64,000 nt of DNA from UBA2357 sp041916775 (GCA_041916775.1 JAYRYZ010000012.1:62001-126000); one strand, 5' to 3'. Shown: positions 1 through 8,487, counted from the stretch's first letter. Program-made: numbers and translations. Notes: generated by a model from the letters alone, not told the origin.

Positions 1-2
1 TC

Positions 3-350
3 GCTACCATCGCCGGTCAGGTGTTGGTCGTGCATTGCCGGGACATCGAACGCCGCTTTCTTGCAGCCGCCTTGCTCGGACGGATCGGCGAAGGAATCGA
101 GTTCCCGGTGATCGACACCATGGAGCTGGAGGCACGCCTGCACCGCAGATCGCCCCCCAGCCTCCTCGACCGACTGTTGCGTCGCGAACCGGTGTCGATT
201 CGCCTGATCGCCAGCCGCAGCCGCTACCATCTGCCGCGTTACCGGCTGCATCACGCCCCGACCGATGCTCTTGCGTCGGCGGAGTTGCTGCAAGCGCAAA
301 TCGCACACCGCTTCTCCCCCGAGACCCCGTTGTCAGGTTTGTGGCGCTGA
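3..350 (+). CDS. 3'-5' exonuclease (DnaQ/DEDD family), C-terminal fragment
   Basis: The frame is open from the window edge and ends in TGA at 348-350, so only the last 115 or so residues are present. The visible part begins within a stretch reading GQVLVVHCRDIERRFL, which resembles the Exo II region of DnaQ-type exonucleases. Later the segment HAPTDALASAELLQAQ matches the Exo III region, where an H and a D coordinate metal. These enzymes remove nucleotides from DNA or RNA 3' ends. An exonuclease of this kind is often found beside CBS/DUF294 nucleotidyltransferase genes, and such a gene lies at 1996-3441 on the opposite strand. The N-terminal DxE motif lies outside the window, so activity cannot be judged. 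The family call is fairly safe; the substrate is unknown. Confidence 0.7.
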   Translation, partial: ATIAGQVLVVHCRDIERRFLAAALLGRIGEGIEFPVIDTMELEARLHRRSPPSLLDRLLRREPVSIRLIASRSRYHLPRYRLHHAPTDALASAELLQAQIAHRFSPETPLSGLWR

Positions 351-536
351 CGAGCGGAGGGGATGCGTTTGGCTGTGGTTGAAGGTTTGCCGAATTTCTC
401 CGGATTCACTCAGAATGGGCAAATACATCATTTCGAGTAATCATTCACGCGAACTTGTCGGTAATCGAGTTATGGTTCTGCGTGCCTTACTGCCCGGGCG
501 AGCGCGCGGCGGACAACCTGAATCCGAATCTTGTAC

Positions 537-1724
537 ATGCATCCGACATGGCCGCGTCAAATTCTCCAAGCCCGGCGTTCCAGGCAGCCTCGCGCGGCAC
601 TTTTTGCGTGGGCGCTTGCACCGTGGGCTGGCATCGCGCGCGCTGAAGAGGCTGATCTGCTACTTGTGCGTTACGCCGATAGCTTCGCACAACTCGGCTA
701 CGTGGCGGGGGGCGCCTTCCTGATGCTGTTTGCAATCGCCCTGGGCTGGAGTCACCTCGCCCTTTCGCGGCGGCTGGGGGTATTCGATCACTTCTTGTGG
801 GGGAGCCTGTGGATTACGGGTGTCGGCGGTATCCTGCTGAGCCTGATTCGTGGGCCTGGCGATGGGCAAGGGCTGACCCAGGTGGCGCTGGCGGTGTCGG
901 TGCCGGCCGTCCTGCTCGCCTGGCGCAGCATGCGCCGGGCCCTGCCGGGAAGCGGGCTCTTTGCGGCTGCCGCATGTGTCGCTGCGCTTGCTCCAGCCTG
1001 GATGAATCTCGCTTCGTCTTTCAACGTGATGCCTGTCCTGCCGGTGTGGTTTTCCGGCCTTGGGGCCGCGCTGGCCCTCGCGCTGATCGCGCTGCGCCTG
1101 CCGTTCTCGATCGTGCGCGATGCACGACATGTGTCACCGGTACGATCCGGGATCGCGCTCGACGCGCCTGCCAACGCGCCGTTCGACGGGGACGTCAGTA
1201 CTGCGCCGCCCATGATTGCGCCGGCCCCGGTGCAGGCGACGCGCATCATGCTGACCGAGCGGATGGAGCAGGGCATCGCCCGGGCGCGTCGCGCCGATGT
1301 GCCGCTGGCGCTGGTGTGGGTCGACATCCATGCGGACCACATCGACCGCCTGCTCGGCGAGGAGGTGACGGATCAGCTTCTGAACACGGTGGCCGAGCGT
1401 CTGGATCGGCATCTGCGGGTGGAGTCGATGCTCGCGCGCACCGGGGAGTACAGCTTCGGGGCCGTGTGCGAGGCGGTCACGGATCTCGATGAGGTGATGG
1501 GCATCATTGCCGGCCTGCGCGATGCGCTCGCTGCGCCCTGCAACCTGGGCGACGGCGAGATTGCGATCGATGCGAGCTTTGGTCACGCGCTGTTCCCGTT
1601 CGATGGCGTCGATGCGGCTGCCCTGAGCCGTGTGGCGGCGCGTCGCGCAGCGCGCACCGCTCGGGCGGTGGTGCGCGGAAGGACGTCTGCGGAGCCGAGG
1701 GTGCCGCTTCGCAAGGTGTCGTGA
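537..1724 (+). CDS. Membrane protein with degenerate GGDEF domain
   Basis: The protein has 395 residues from the ATG at 537; a TTG two codons earlier is also possible. Neither has a clear ribosome-binding site. The N-terminus looks like a signal peptide ending near ARA-EE. It is followed by about five hydrophobic segments up to residue 190, then a linker rich in A and P, then a domain with the outline of a diguanylate cyclase. Where GGDEF should be (about residue 301) the sequence is TGEYS, so c-di-GMP synthesis is unlikely. Other cyclase landmarks, such as the DxD metal site, are also altered (LVWVDIHAD). A receptor, scaffold or regulatory role is an inference. It appears to be a single-gene unit. 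Confidence 0.6.
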   Translation: MHPTWPRQILQARRSRQPRAALFAWALAPWAGIARAEEADLLLVRYADSFAQLGYVAGGAFLMLFAIALGWSHLALSRRLGVFDHFLWGSLWITGVGGILLSLIRGPGDGQGLTQVALAVSVPAVLLAWRSMRRALPGSGLFAAAACVAALAPAWMNLASSFNVMPVLPVWFSGLGAALALALIALRLPFSIVRDARHVSPVRSGIALDAPANAPFDGDVSTAPPMIAPAPVQATRIMLTERMEQGIARARRADVPLALVWVDIHADHIDRLLGEEVTDQLLNTVAERLDRHLRVESMLARTGEYSFGAVCEAVTDLDEVMGIIAGLRDALAAPCNLGDGEIAIDASFGHALFPFDGVDAAALSRVAARRAARTARAVVRGRTSAEPRVPLRKVS

Positions 1725-1848
1725 TCAACGCCGCCTTGCCGCGTTCGTTTGCCCGAGCCGGGCTACATCCTGTTGCATTGCCGTGAGAACGTGGTCTGCG
1801 TGGTCCTGTCAGAATGGGCGCATTCAAACAACAACAGGAGCCACGAAG

Positions 1849-1935
1849 ATGAACAAGCAAGCCATCGCCCGATTTATCGCCCTTTCCGCCAAGTATCTCG
1901 GTTTGAGCGCTCAAGGAACACTCGCACGACAATGA
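1849..1935 (+). CDS. Possible 28-residue small protein
   Basis: A short frame begins with ATG at 1849 behind a good ribosome-binding site (AGGAG, spacing about 8) and ends in TGA at 1933-1935. The predicted peptide starts MNKQAIARFIALSAKYLG and is basic and amphipathic. A short inverted repeat follows at 1961-1981. It sits alone between the degenerate GGDEF gene and the stop of the convergent CBS/DUF294 gene. I recognise no family. Being short and unique, it could be chance; the ribosome-binding site is the main support. Confidence 0.4.
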   Translation: MNKQAIARFIALSAKYLGLSAQGTLARQ

Positions 1936-1960
1936 CATCCGTTCCGGCATCGCTCCGGGT

Positions 1961-1981
1961 GCCCGGGAGCGATGCCCGGGC
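1961..1981. terminator. GC-rich hairpin between convergent genes
   Basis: GCCCGGG (1961-1967) pairs with CCCGGGC (1975-1981) around a 7-nt loop. It lies between the possible small gene (+) and the stop of the CBS/DUF294 gene (-), a suitable place for a bidirectional terminator. There is no T-run on either side, so the function is only suggested by position. Confidence 0.35.
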
Positions 1982-1995
1982 GGCTCACAGTCGAG

Positions 1996-3441
1996 TTACT
2001 GATTCACCAGATGCAGCTTGAAGTGATGCCGGATGAACTGCTGGAACTTGCCGACGTTTTCCAGCGCGATGCGCAGTTCGGCGAACTCCATGCGGTTCAG
2101 CGGATCAAGCGATACATGATTGCTGGGTTTGCGTCCTGAGCGTACTGCATCGACATGCCCGCGCAGGCGGGTGAGCACCATCGAATCGAATGCGGCGCGG
2201 ATCTCGCGCGCGTCCTCCTCCTTGACCGTGCCGCGCGCGACCAGCATTTCCAGTCGGTCGTGGGTGCTGCCGCCGAGCGCAGCGGCTTCCAGTGCCAGCG
2301 CCTTGATCCCTTCGGTGATCGCGAAGATGCCGGCCTTCTTGATATCTATCTGACCCCTGTGTTCGCCGTCCTTCTCGACCTTGATCTTGCCGAACCAGCC
2401 GAGCGGCGGCTTGAAGTTCACCATGTTCTGGGTCATGCGGGTGAGAAAGACCGGGTTGGACGCGACCCTGTCGTAGATGTGCTGCTTGAGGCGCTGCTCG
2501 TAGGATGCGTCGCCGTGCAGCGTGCGCAGGTCGAAGAACATGCTGCCCTGCAGCACGTTGTCGGGCGTCGGCGTCAACAGCCAACGATCGAGCTCCTTGC
2601 GCCAGTCTGATTCGCTGCGCCGCCAGGTCGCATTCTTCGCCATGATTCCGCCCGAGCAGGGCGGCACCCCGAGCGAGATCAGTGCGTCGATCAGCTCGAT
2701 GGAGAAGGTCTCGAGCAGCTTCAGTGCTGCTGCGTCGAGGTCGTCGGCGTGGATGATCGCGTTGTCCTGGTCGGTTGCAAGCGTCTGCTCGCCGCGGCCC
2801 TCGCTGCCCATCACGACGAAGGCGAAGCGCTCGGTGAGCCCGGAATAGCGCGCCTCGGCGCGCAGCAGGCCGATGAGACGGATCAGGATCTGGTCGTTGA
2901 GGTGCGCGATCAGCTTCACCATGTCGCGAATTTCGATGCCGGTACCCGACAGATGGATCACGAGCTTCTCGATGCGCTCATGCAGCACCTTCAGATCTGC
3001 GGTCGTCTGCGCCTTCTCGATGTCGAGCACCAACTGGTGCGGTGAATGCGCCTGCAGGCGCACGATGTCGGTATCGGTGATGATGCCGCACAGCTTGTCC
3101 GTGCTGTCCACCACACCGAGGCGGTGAATCTTCTTGCGCGACATCGTGTACAGCGCTTCGTACAGCACCGCGCTCTCCGGGATCACCATCAGCGGCGCGT
3201 TCATGATGTCGGCCACCTTCAGCAGCGTCGGCTGCATCCCTTGCGCAACCACCTTGTTGCGCAGATCGCGGTCGGTGAAGATGCCGATCGGGTCCTCGCC
3301 GCGACAGACCACCACGCTGGAGATGTTGCGGGTGCGCATGATCGACACCACGTCGACGAGGGCTTCATCCGGCTGGCAGGTGACGACTTCGCGTCTGCAG
3401 AAGTCCCGAACGGGACGGAAGAACTGGTTTTCCTCAGCCAT
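1996..3441 (-). CDS. CBS-domain DUF294 nucleotidyltransferase-like protein
   Basis: The protein has 481 residues. Two CBS domains occupy roughly residues 15-130 (for example RTRNISSVVVCRGEDPIGIFTDRD) and would sense adenine nucleotides. A GlnD-like nucleotidyltransferase domain (DUF294) follows, with the motif GSEGRGEQTLATDQDNA, where GS and DxD are the expected nucleotide and metal ligands. A helical DUF294 C-terminal domain completes it. In this family the CBS pair is thought to regulate the transferase, but the target is not known. A GAGG ribosome-binding site lies about 10 nt before the ATG, and a TATAAT hexamer lies at 3484-3489. It diverges from tadA. The family call is firm; the biological role is open. 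Confidence 0.88.
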   Translation of the reverse strand: MAEENQFFRPVRDFCRREVVTCQPDEALVDVVSIMRTRNISSVVVCRGEDPIGIFTDRDLRNKVVAQGMQPTLLKVADIMNAPLMVIPESAVLYEALYTMSRKKIHRLGVVDSTDKLCGIITDTDIVRLQAHSPHQLVLDIEKAQTTADLKVLHERIEKLVIHLSGTGIEIRDMVKLIAHLNDQILIRLIGLLRAEARYSGLTERFAFVVMGSEGRGEQTLATDQDNAIIHADDLDAAALKLLETFSIELIDALISLGVPPCSGGIMAKNATWRRSESDWRKELDRWLLTPTPDNVLQGSMFFDLRTLHGDASYEQRLKQHIYDRVASNPVFLTRMTQNMVNFKPPLGWFGKIKVEKDGEHRGQIDIKKAGIFAITEGIKALALEAAALGGSTHDRLEMLVARGTVKEEDAREIRAAFDSMVLTRLRGHVDAVRSGRKPSNHVSLDPLNRMEFAELRIALENVGKFQQFIRHHFKLHLVNQ

Positions 3442-3483
3442 GGCAGATTAGCCTCGTTGTGATTGTGGTTTAGTCGATCCAAC

Positions 3484-3489
3484 ATTATA
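3484..3489 (-). promoter_or_regulatory. Candidate -10 box for the CBS/DUF294 gene
   Basis: On the minus strand the hexamer is a perfect TATAAT, 42 nt upstream of the start codon at 3441. No convincing -35 box is seen at the normal distance. The flanking bases resemble those around the TATAAT upstream of ygfZ (6683-6688). Confidence 0.45.
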
Positions 3490-3578
3490 GGCCTCCTGCT
3501 GCACTGCCGCATTCCAGCTTGTGCGGGATGCGCGTACATTCGGAGCTGCAGTAAACTCATGCATCACGGAGCAGGTTC

Positions 3579-4046
3579 ATGACCCCAGACGAGACATTCA
3601 TGGCATTGGCGCTGGAAGAGGCGCTGCAGGCGGGTGGGCGTGGCGAGGTGCCGGTGGGGGCGTTGGTCGTGCGCGATGGCGAGGTCGTCGGGCGCGGCTT
3701 CAACCAGCCGATAGGCAGCCACGACCCGACCGCTCACGCCGAGGTGATGGCCTTGCGCGATGCGGCGCGGCGCCTGGGCAACTACCGGCTGCCCGGGTGC
3801 GAGCTTTACGTGACGCTGGAACCGTGCGCGATGTGTTCGGGCGCGATCATGCATGCGCGCATCGCGCGGGTGGTGTTCGGTGCGCGCGATCCCAAGACCG
3901 GCGTTGCCGGCAGCGTGCTCGACCTCTTCGCCGAGCCGCGCCTCAACCATCATGCGCGCATCGAGGGCGGAGTGCTCGCCGAGCGCTGTGGCGCGTTGTT
4001 GTCGTCCTTCTTCGCCGCGCGTCGCGGACGCACCCTGTCGGCCTGA
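3579..4046 (+). CDS. tadA: tRNA-specific adenosine deaminase
   Basis: The protein has 155 residues, the usual length for TadA. This enzyme converts the wobble adenosine of tRNA-Arg(ACG) to inosine in the cytoplasm and is essential in most bacteria. The zinc-site motifs of the cytidine/deoxycytidylate deaminase fold are complete: HAEVMAL supplies the His ligand and the catalytic Glu, and PCAMCSGA supplies the two Cys ligands. The basic C-terminus (RRGRT) is typical of tRNA-binding members. The start has an upstream GGAG. The L,D-transpeptidase gene begins 6 nt after the stop, so the two are probably cotranscribed. Confidence 0.95.
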   Translation: MTPDETFMALALEEALQAGGRGEVPVGALVVRDGEVVGRGFNQPIGSHDPTAHAEVMALRDAARRLGNYRLPGCELYVTLEPCAMCSGAIMHARIARVVFGARDPKTGVAGSVLDLFAEPRLNHHARIEGGVLAERCGALLSSFFAARRGRTLSA

Positions 4047-4051
4047 GCACG

Positions 4052-4531
4052 ATGCGCATCGTCATCGATATTCCCACCCAATGGCTGTCGCTTCACGCCG
4101 ACGATGGCGCCTGCATCCGCCGCTACCGGGTGTCGACTGCGCGCAACGGCGCGGGTGAGGTGCGCGACACTGGCTGTACGCCGCGCGGCCGGCATGTGGT
4201 GCGGGCGATGATCGGCGCGGACGCGCCACCCGGCGCGGTGTTCCGCGGCCGGCGCTGGACGGGCGAGGTGTGGACGCGCGAGCTCGCCGCGGCGAACCCG
4301 ATGCGCGACTGGATCCTGTCGCGCATCCTGTGGCTCTCTGGCGCCGAGCCCGGGCGCAACCGGCTCGGCGATGTGGATACCATGCGTCGCTACATATACA
4401 TCCACGGCACCGGTGACGACCAGCCGATGGGGGTGCCGTTGTCTCACGGCTGCGTGCGCATGCGCAACGATGAAGTCATCGAGCTCTTCGGACTCGTACT
4501 GCCCGGCACCGAGGTCGAACTGCGCGGCTGA
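4052..4531 (+). CDS. L,D-transpeptidase (YkuD domain)
   Basis: The protein has 159 residues from ATG 4052, just after tadA. Nearly all of it is one YkuD domain. The catalytic signature is complete: IHGTGDD and then SHGCVRMRN, with the nucleophilic Cys inside SHGCVR. Such enzymes form 3-3 peptidoglycan crosslinks or attach proteins to peptidoglycan. No signal peptide is evident. That fits the short ErfK/YkuD proteins coded next to tadA in related bacteria, but leaves the export route unclear. Upstream extension of the frame runs through tadA in another frame and is not credible. Its stop faces the stop of the NRDE gene. Confidence 0.85.
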   Translation: MRIVIDIPTQWLSLHADDGACIRRYRVSTARNGAGEVRDTGCTPRGRHVVRAMIGADAPPGAVFRGRRWTGEVWTRELAAANPMRDWILSRILWLSGAEPGRNRLGDVDTMRRYIYIHGTGDDQPMGVPLSHGCVRMRNDEVIELFGLVLPGTEVELRG

Positions 4532-4540
4532 AGCGCCGGT

Positions 4541-5311
4541 TCAGCCCTGCGGCCTGACCGGAAAGCGGTGCTGGACCTCGCCCTGCAGCGCACCCGCGTC
4601 GTCCCAGGTCCATTCCCTCAACTGTACCTGCCCGTTCACATCGAACAGGATCAGCGTCGAGCAGCGCGTGCCGTAGCCGGGTGCGCGGATGAAGGCGGGC
4701 GAAAGCCAGCGCTCCCACTCCGGATCGACTCCGGTGGATGGCAGCTCCGCGTCGGGTGCAGGCACGTCGTCACGAAGCAGCGCGAGGAACGCCGCCTCAT
4801 CCGGCAGCGTCTCGAGTGCTGTGGCAAAGCGCGCCTTCGCGCGCCGCACCTTGGGCCAGGGCGTGTCCAGAATGTGGTTGGAGAGCCCGAACACGCCGGG
4901 TGCAAGCGTACGCACCGAGCCGGTGGTGCTCTCGTGGATCGCGAGCGTACGGCCGTCGCAGGTAAAGAGGTTGAAGCCGGCGTAGCGTGCGCTCACGGCG
5001 GCGACGGCCTGCAGCGCCGCCTCTGCATCCGCACTGCCGGCAAGGCAGTCGCGCACCAGCTGGCCACGCGATGGGGCACCGGGACGGTGAGCGGTGGGGT
5101 CGCGGTAGTTGGTGAGCGCGGCGAAGCGGCCGCTGCGGCTCACACCCATCCACGTCCCACCCGCCTCGAGGTCGCGCCCGGCGAGCAACTCGGGCGCATC
5201 GCTCCACCAGTGCGCAGGCGTAGCCGGGCGGGCGCGGAACTCGTCGCGGTTCGCCGCGACCACCAGCGGATAGCGCGGGTGTGTACGCCAGGCGAGCAGG
5301 ATCAGGCACAT
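4541..5311 (-). CDS. NRDE (TANGO2-like) family protein
   Basis: The protein has 256 residues. It opens with MCLILLAW and soon has VVAANRDEF, the N-terminal NRDE signature for which the family is named. Asn/Asp-rich segments and a conserved core continue through LTNYRDP. The fold is related to Ntn hydrolases, and the Cys at position 2 could be the exposed nucleophile after Met removal; that is an inference. The biochemical function in bacteria is not established; TANGO2 homologues in eukaryotes are linked to haem or lipid handling. The start overlaps the end of the DUF4936 gene by 10 nt, so these two and ygfZ form one minus-strand unit. Confidence 0.85.
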   Translation of the reverse strand: MCLILLAWRTHPRYPLVVAANRDEFRARPATPAHWWSDAPELLAGRDLEAGGTWMGVSRSGRFAALTNYRDPTAHRPGAPSRGQLVRDCLAGSADAEAALQAVAAVSARYAGFNLFTCDGRTLAIHESTTGSVRTLAPGVFGLSNHILDTPWPKVRRAKARFATALETLPDEAAFLALLRDDVPAPDAELPSTGVDPEWERWLSPAFIRAPGYGTRCSTLILFDVNGQVQLREWTWDDAGALQGEVQHRFPVRPQG

Positions 5312-5619
5312 GCGATGAAGCGCTCCACATGCCGGGCGGTGCCGGGCGCGGTCCAGATGCCGACGCCGAGCTCGCGGCCGACCGCGTCCAGCACGCGCTC
5401 CAGCTCGGCCACATCGCTCACCGCCGGATAGATTTCCATCCAGGTGTGGGCGTCGTCACGGCGCATCAGCAGCCGCCCGGTGATGCCGGTGCGCGCCGCG
5501 ACCACTTCCTGCATTGCGCGGATCGAGCGCAGCGCAGAGGCCCGGTTGCAGTCCTCGTCGAGGCGGTAGTAGATGAAGACATCCACCGCCTCGGCCGACG
5601 AGGCGCCATTCTCTGCCAT
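5302..5619 (-). CDS. DUF4936 family protein
   Basis: The protein has 105 residues. Features include VFIYYRLDED near the N-terminus, a central GRLLMRRDD and HTWMEIYPAV, and a C-terminal HVERFIACA. This matches the small DUF4936 family often found beside ygfZ in Rhodocyclales and relatives. No catalytic motif is obvious; a ferredoxin-like alpha/beta fold is plausible. It lies 12 nt downstream of ygfZ and overlaps the NRDE gene, so it is probably translated as part of that operon. The function is unknown; the neighbourhood hints at a link to Fe-S or redox maintenance, where YgfZ acts. Confidence 0.75.
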   Translation of the reverse strand: MAENGASSAEAVDVFIYYRLDEDCNRASALRSIRAMQEVVAARTGITGRLLMRRDDAHTWMEIYPAVSDVAELERVLDAVGRELGVGIWTAPGTARHVERFIACA

Positions 5620-5631
5620 CAGTCGGTGACC

Positions 5632-6648
5632 TCAGGGCAGCGCATAGGGTAGTTCCAGAAAGCGCACGCGCGGGCCATCCGGCGTACCGACGCGCGCGTC
5701 GCCCGCTGCGGCGCAGCTCATCTGCATCACCGCCAGCGCCTCGAAGCCGCCATCCGGGCTGGGGGCGACATTCACCAGCTTGCCGGCCGACTGCTCGCCG
5801 AACTCGGGGGTGTAGAGGTCGGCGCCGGGCGCCGGAGCCTCGGCGCCGTCGATGCCGACGCGATACATGCGCTTCTTGAGCTTGCCGAGGTACTGGGTGC
5901 GCGCCACGATCTCCTGACCGGGGTAGCAGCCCTTGTTGAAGCTCACCCCGCCGATCAGCTCGTAATTGAGCATCTGCGCGACAAACTCCTCCTGCGTGGC
6001 GCTGGTGATCAACGGCACGCCGGCACGGATCATCGCGAGCTGCCACGCCGCCGTGCCCGCGGCCTGCGCACCGGCAGCAATGAGTGCATCGAAGCCGCGG
6101 CCGGCGGCCGCCTGCGGCAGCGCCAGGATGAAGGTTCCGGCGTTGATGCGGATCAGCGTGCCGCCGTCGAAGGCCGCCTGTCGCATGTCGGCGTCCGGGC
6201 ATTGCGCGCCGGCCGCTTCCAGCAGGGTCGCGGCGCGCGCCCCGGCCAACCCCAGCAGCACCACGTCGGCCGGATGGTCGAGCTTGACTTTGCTGCGCAG
6301 CACGTACATCGACAGCTTCTTCTGCAAGGCCTCGCGCAGGTCGGACGAAACCGCCAGCCAGTGATCGGTGGGTGTGCCCCACAGCAGGAAGCTCGCAAGC
6401 ATGCGCCCCTTGGGCGAGTTGAAGCTGTTCCACTGGGCAGCACCCGGAACCAGCTTCTTCACGTCGTTGGAGAACAGGTTGTGCAGGAACGGCGCCGAAT
6501 CCTCGCCCGCGCTGTGGATCAGCGAGAGGTGGGTGAGGGGGACGAGGATGGCGTCGGTGTTCGCGGCACCGGCAGCGGTAAAGGAGATGCCGCGCTCGTC
6601 CAGCGTGGCGCCGCGCTCGGTCAGGAAGGCAGTCCAGTCGGGGGTCAT
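5632..6648 (-). CDS. ygfZ: Folate-binding protein YgfZ (Fe-S cluster repair/assembly)
   Basis: The protein has 338 residues from the ATG at 6648. YgfZ is a tetrahydrofolate-binding paralogue of the glycine-cleavage T-protein that supports certain Fe-S enzymes, such as MiaB, in E. coli. The diagnostic motif KGCYPGQEIVART, with the conserved Cys, is present. The N-terminal part has the GcvT-like fold (for example SLIHSAGEDSAPFLHNLFSND). Upstream reading in this frame reaches into low-complexity sequence and lacks homology, so the later ATG is preferred. A TATAAT hexamer lies 35 nt upstream. It leads the unit ygfZ-DUF4936-NRDE. Confidence 0.93.
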   Translation of the reverse strand: MTPDWTAFLTERGATLDERGISFTAAGAANTDAILVPLTHLSLIHSAGEDSAPFLHNLFSNDVKKLVPGAAQWNSFNSPKGRMLASFLLWGTPTDHWLAVSSDLREALQKKLSMYVLRSKVKLDHPADVVLLGLAGARAATLLEAAGAQCPDADMRQAAFDGGTLIRINAGTFILALPQAAAGRGFDALIAAGAQAAGTAAWQLAMIRAGVPLITSATQEEFVAQMLNYELIGGVSFNKGCYPGQEIVARTQYLGKLKKRMYRVGIDGAEAPAPGADLYTPEFGEQSAGKLVNVAPSPDGGFEALAVMQMSCAAAGDARVGTPDGPRVRFLELPYALP

Positions 6649-6682
6649 CGTGTTTGTTCTCGGGGTGAAGTGTCGATGCAGT

Positions 6683-6688
6683 ATTATA
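6683..6688 (-). promoter_or_regulatory. Candidate -10 box for ygfZ
   Basis: A perfect TATAAT on the minus strand, 35 nt before the ygfZ start codon. No clear -35 box is present. The downstream bases (TG, then ATCGAC) resemble those after the TATAAT of the CBS/DUF294 gene. Confidence 0.5.
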
Positions 6689-6830
6689 GGCGGCCGTCGT
6701 GAGCGGCGGGCCGGGTGGTTCGCACCGGTCCTGCCCGAGCGGCGCAGCGCGCCGACCACCGCCCGATTGGCGCGCAGCTTGCCGCGCGATGTGCCACCGA
6801 CCCTGCCGGCGCGCAAATGTTCCATAGCCG

Positions 6831-7844
6831 ATGAAGTCCATCCTCGCAAAACTCCTCGTCCTGGCGCTGCTCGTGCCAGCCGCGCTGGCCGGCTGGGGGG
6901 CTTGGTACGCGCATCGGCCCTTGTCACTCGGCAAGCCGGAGATCGACTTCGCGGTGCCGCGCGGCGCCAACATGCGCCAGGCCGCAGCGGCGATCGAGGC
7001 AGCCGGCGTGCCGGTGGATGCCGGGCTTCTTTACTGGATTGCACGCGCGGGCGAGCGGGCGGATCGTATCGTCGCGGGCAGCTATGTCGCGGAGGACGGC
7101 ATCACGCCCTGGGGATTGGTGCTGAAGCTCGCCAACGGTGAGGTGTCGCGCGCGAGCCTGCTGGCCGTCGAAGGCTGGTCCTTCCGCCAGCTGCGCGCAG
7201 CGATCGAATCCCATCCCTACCTCCTCAAGGACACTGTCGGGCTCGATGACGCCGCCCTGCTTGCGCGCATCGGCGCGACCGAGACCCATCCGGAAGGCCT
7301 GTTCTTCCCCGACACCTACCTTTTCGACCGCCACTCCAGCGCGTTGGAGATCTTCCGCGCGGCCTACCAGGCGATGCAGCGGCGGCTCGACGCCGCCTGG
7401 GCCCAGCGCGACCCCGCCACACCCCTCAAATCGCCCTACGAAGCCCTGATCCTCGCGTCCATCATCGAGAAGGAGACCGGCCAGGCCAACGAGCGCGCGT
7501 TGGTCGGCTCGGTGTTCACGAATCGCCTGCGCATCGGCATGCGCCTGCAGACCGACCCGACGGTGATCTACGGCTTCGGCGAGGGCTTCGAGGGGCGTCT
7601 GCGCAGACGCCATCTCGAGACCGACCACCCCTACAACACCTACGTGCATGCAGGCTTGCCGCCCACGCCGATCGCGCTGCCGGGCGAGGCTGCGCTCATG
7701 GCAGCGGTCAAGCCCGACACCAGCGAGTACTTCTACTTCGTCGCGCGAGGCGACGGCACGAGCGCGTTCTCGCGCAACCTCGCCGACCATAACAAGGCGG
7801 TCGATCGCTTCCAGCGCGGCAAGGACACCAAGGTCAATGACTGA
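6831..7844 (+). CDS. mltG: Endolytic murein transglycosylase MltG
   Basis: The protein has 337 residues, typical of MltG/YceG. One N-terminal transmembrane helix (about residues 5-24) anchors it in the inner membrane, with the rest periplasmic. A LysM-like segment and the YceG catalytic domain follow. The catalytic Glu lies in ILASIIEKETG. Conserved surroundings such as RLRIGMRLQTDPTVIYG and YNTY-HAGLPPTPI are present. MltG cuts nascent glycan strands and helps set their length. The stop overlaps the tmk start by 8 nt, and the order mltG-tmk-holB-pilZ-tatD is the usual proteobacterial arrangement. Confidence 0.95.
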   Translation: MKSILAKLLVLALLVPAALAGWGAWYAHRPLSLGKPEIDFAVPRGANMRQAAAAIEAAGVPVDAGLLYWIARAGERADRIVAGSYVAEDGITPWGLVLKLANGEVSRASLLAVEGWSFRQLRAAIESHPYLLKDTVGLDDAALLARIGATETHPEGLFFPDTYLFDRHSSALEIFRAAYQAMQRRLDAAWAQRDPATPLKSPYEALILASIIEKETGQANERALVGSVFTNRLRIGMRLQTDPTVIYGFGEGFEGRLRRRHLETDHPYNTYVHAGLPPTPIALPGEAALMAAVKPDTSEYFYFVARGDGTSAFSRNLADHNKAVDRFQRGKDTKVND

Positions 7845-8487
7845 ATCCGCTTTCAACCGGCCACCCGGCCGCGGTCGCTTCATCACCTTCGAGGGCATAG
7901 ACGGCGCGGGCAAGAGCAGCCAGATCGCGGCGGTCGTCGATCATCTGCGCGGCCGCGGGTTCGATCCGCTGCAGACCCGCGAGCCGGGCGGTACGCCGCT
8001 GGGCGAGAAACTGCGCGAACTGTTGCTGCACGAGCCCATGGATCTCGAGACCGAGGCGATGTTGATGTTCACCGCGCGTCGCGCGCACCTCGCAGAGAAG
8101 ATCCTCCCGGCGCTCGCAGCCGGGCGCTGGGTGGTGTGCGACCGGTTCTCGGATGCGACCTTCGCGTACCAGGTGGGTGGGCGCGGCCTGGATCCGGCGA
8201 AGTTCCGCGCGCTGGAGACGTGGGTGCATCCCGGCTTCCAGCCCGACCTGAGCTTTCTCTTCGACCTTTCGCCCGACATCGCCGCCGCGCGCCTCGCGGG
8301 CACCGGCACCGCCCCGGATCGCTTCGAGCGCGAGCAGCGCGACTTCTTCGCGCGCGTACGTGATGCGTACCTCGTGCGTGCAGCGGCAGATCCGGCGCGC
8401 TTTCGCGTGATCGACGCGAGCCGCGCACCCGATGTCATCCGTGACGACGTGCTGGCCCAGCTCTCCATCTGGTTGGCCGCGTCATGA
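7837..8487 (+). CDS. tmk: Thymidylate kinase
   Basis: The protein has 216 residues. Thymidylate kinase phosphorylates dTMP to dTDP in the cytoplasm and is essential for dTTP supply. The Walker A loop FEGIDGAGKSSQ is near residue 20. The DR-containing motif CDRFSDATFAYQ and a LID region with basic residues (DRFEREQRDFFARVR) follow. The ATG at 7837 lies inside the 3' end of mltG, which implies translational coupling. The holB start overlaps the tmk stop by 4 nt (ATGA). Confidence 0.96.
   Translation: MTESAFNRPPGRGRFITFEGIDGAGKSSQIAAVVDHLRGRGFDPLQTREPGGTPLGEKLRELLLHEPMDLETEAMLMFTARRAHLAEKILPALAAGRWVVCDRFSDATFAYQVGGRGLDPAKFRALETWVHPGFQPDLSFLFDLSPDIAAARLAGTGTAPDRFEREQRDFFARVRDAYLVRAAADPARFRVIDASRAPDVIRDDVLAQLSIWLAAS

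Noticed and set aside
5456..6973. A 505-residue minus-strand frame overlapping ygfZ in another frame
   Set aside because: It overlaps ygfZ and DUF4936 fully and has no conserved motif.
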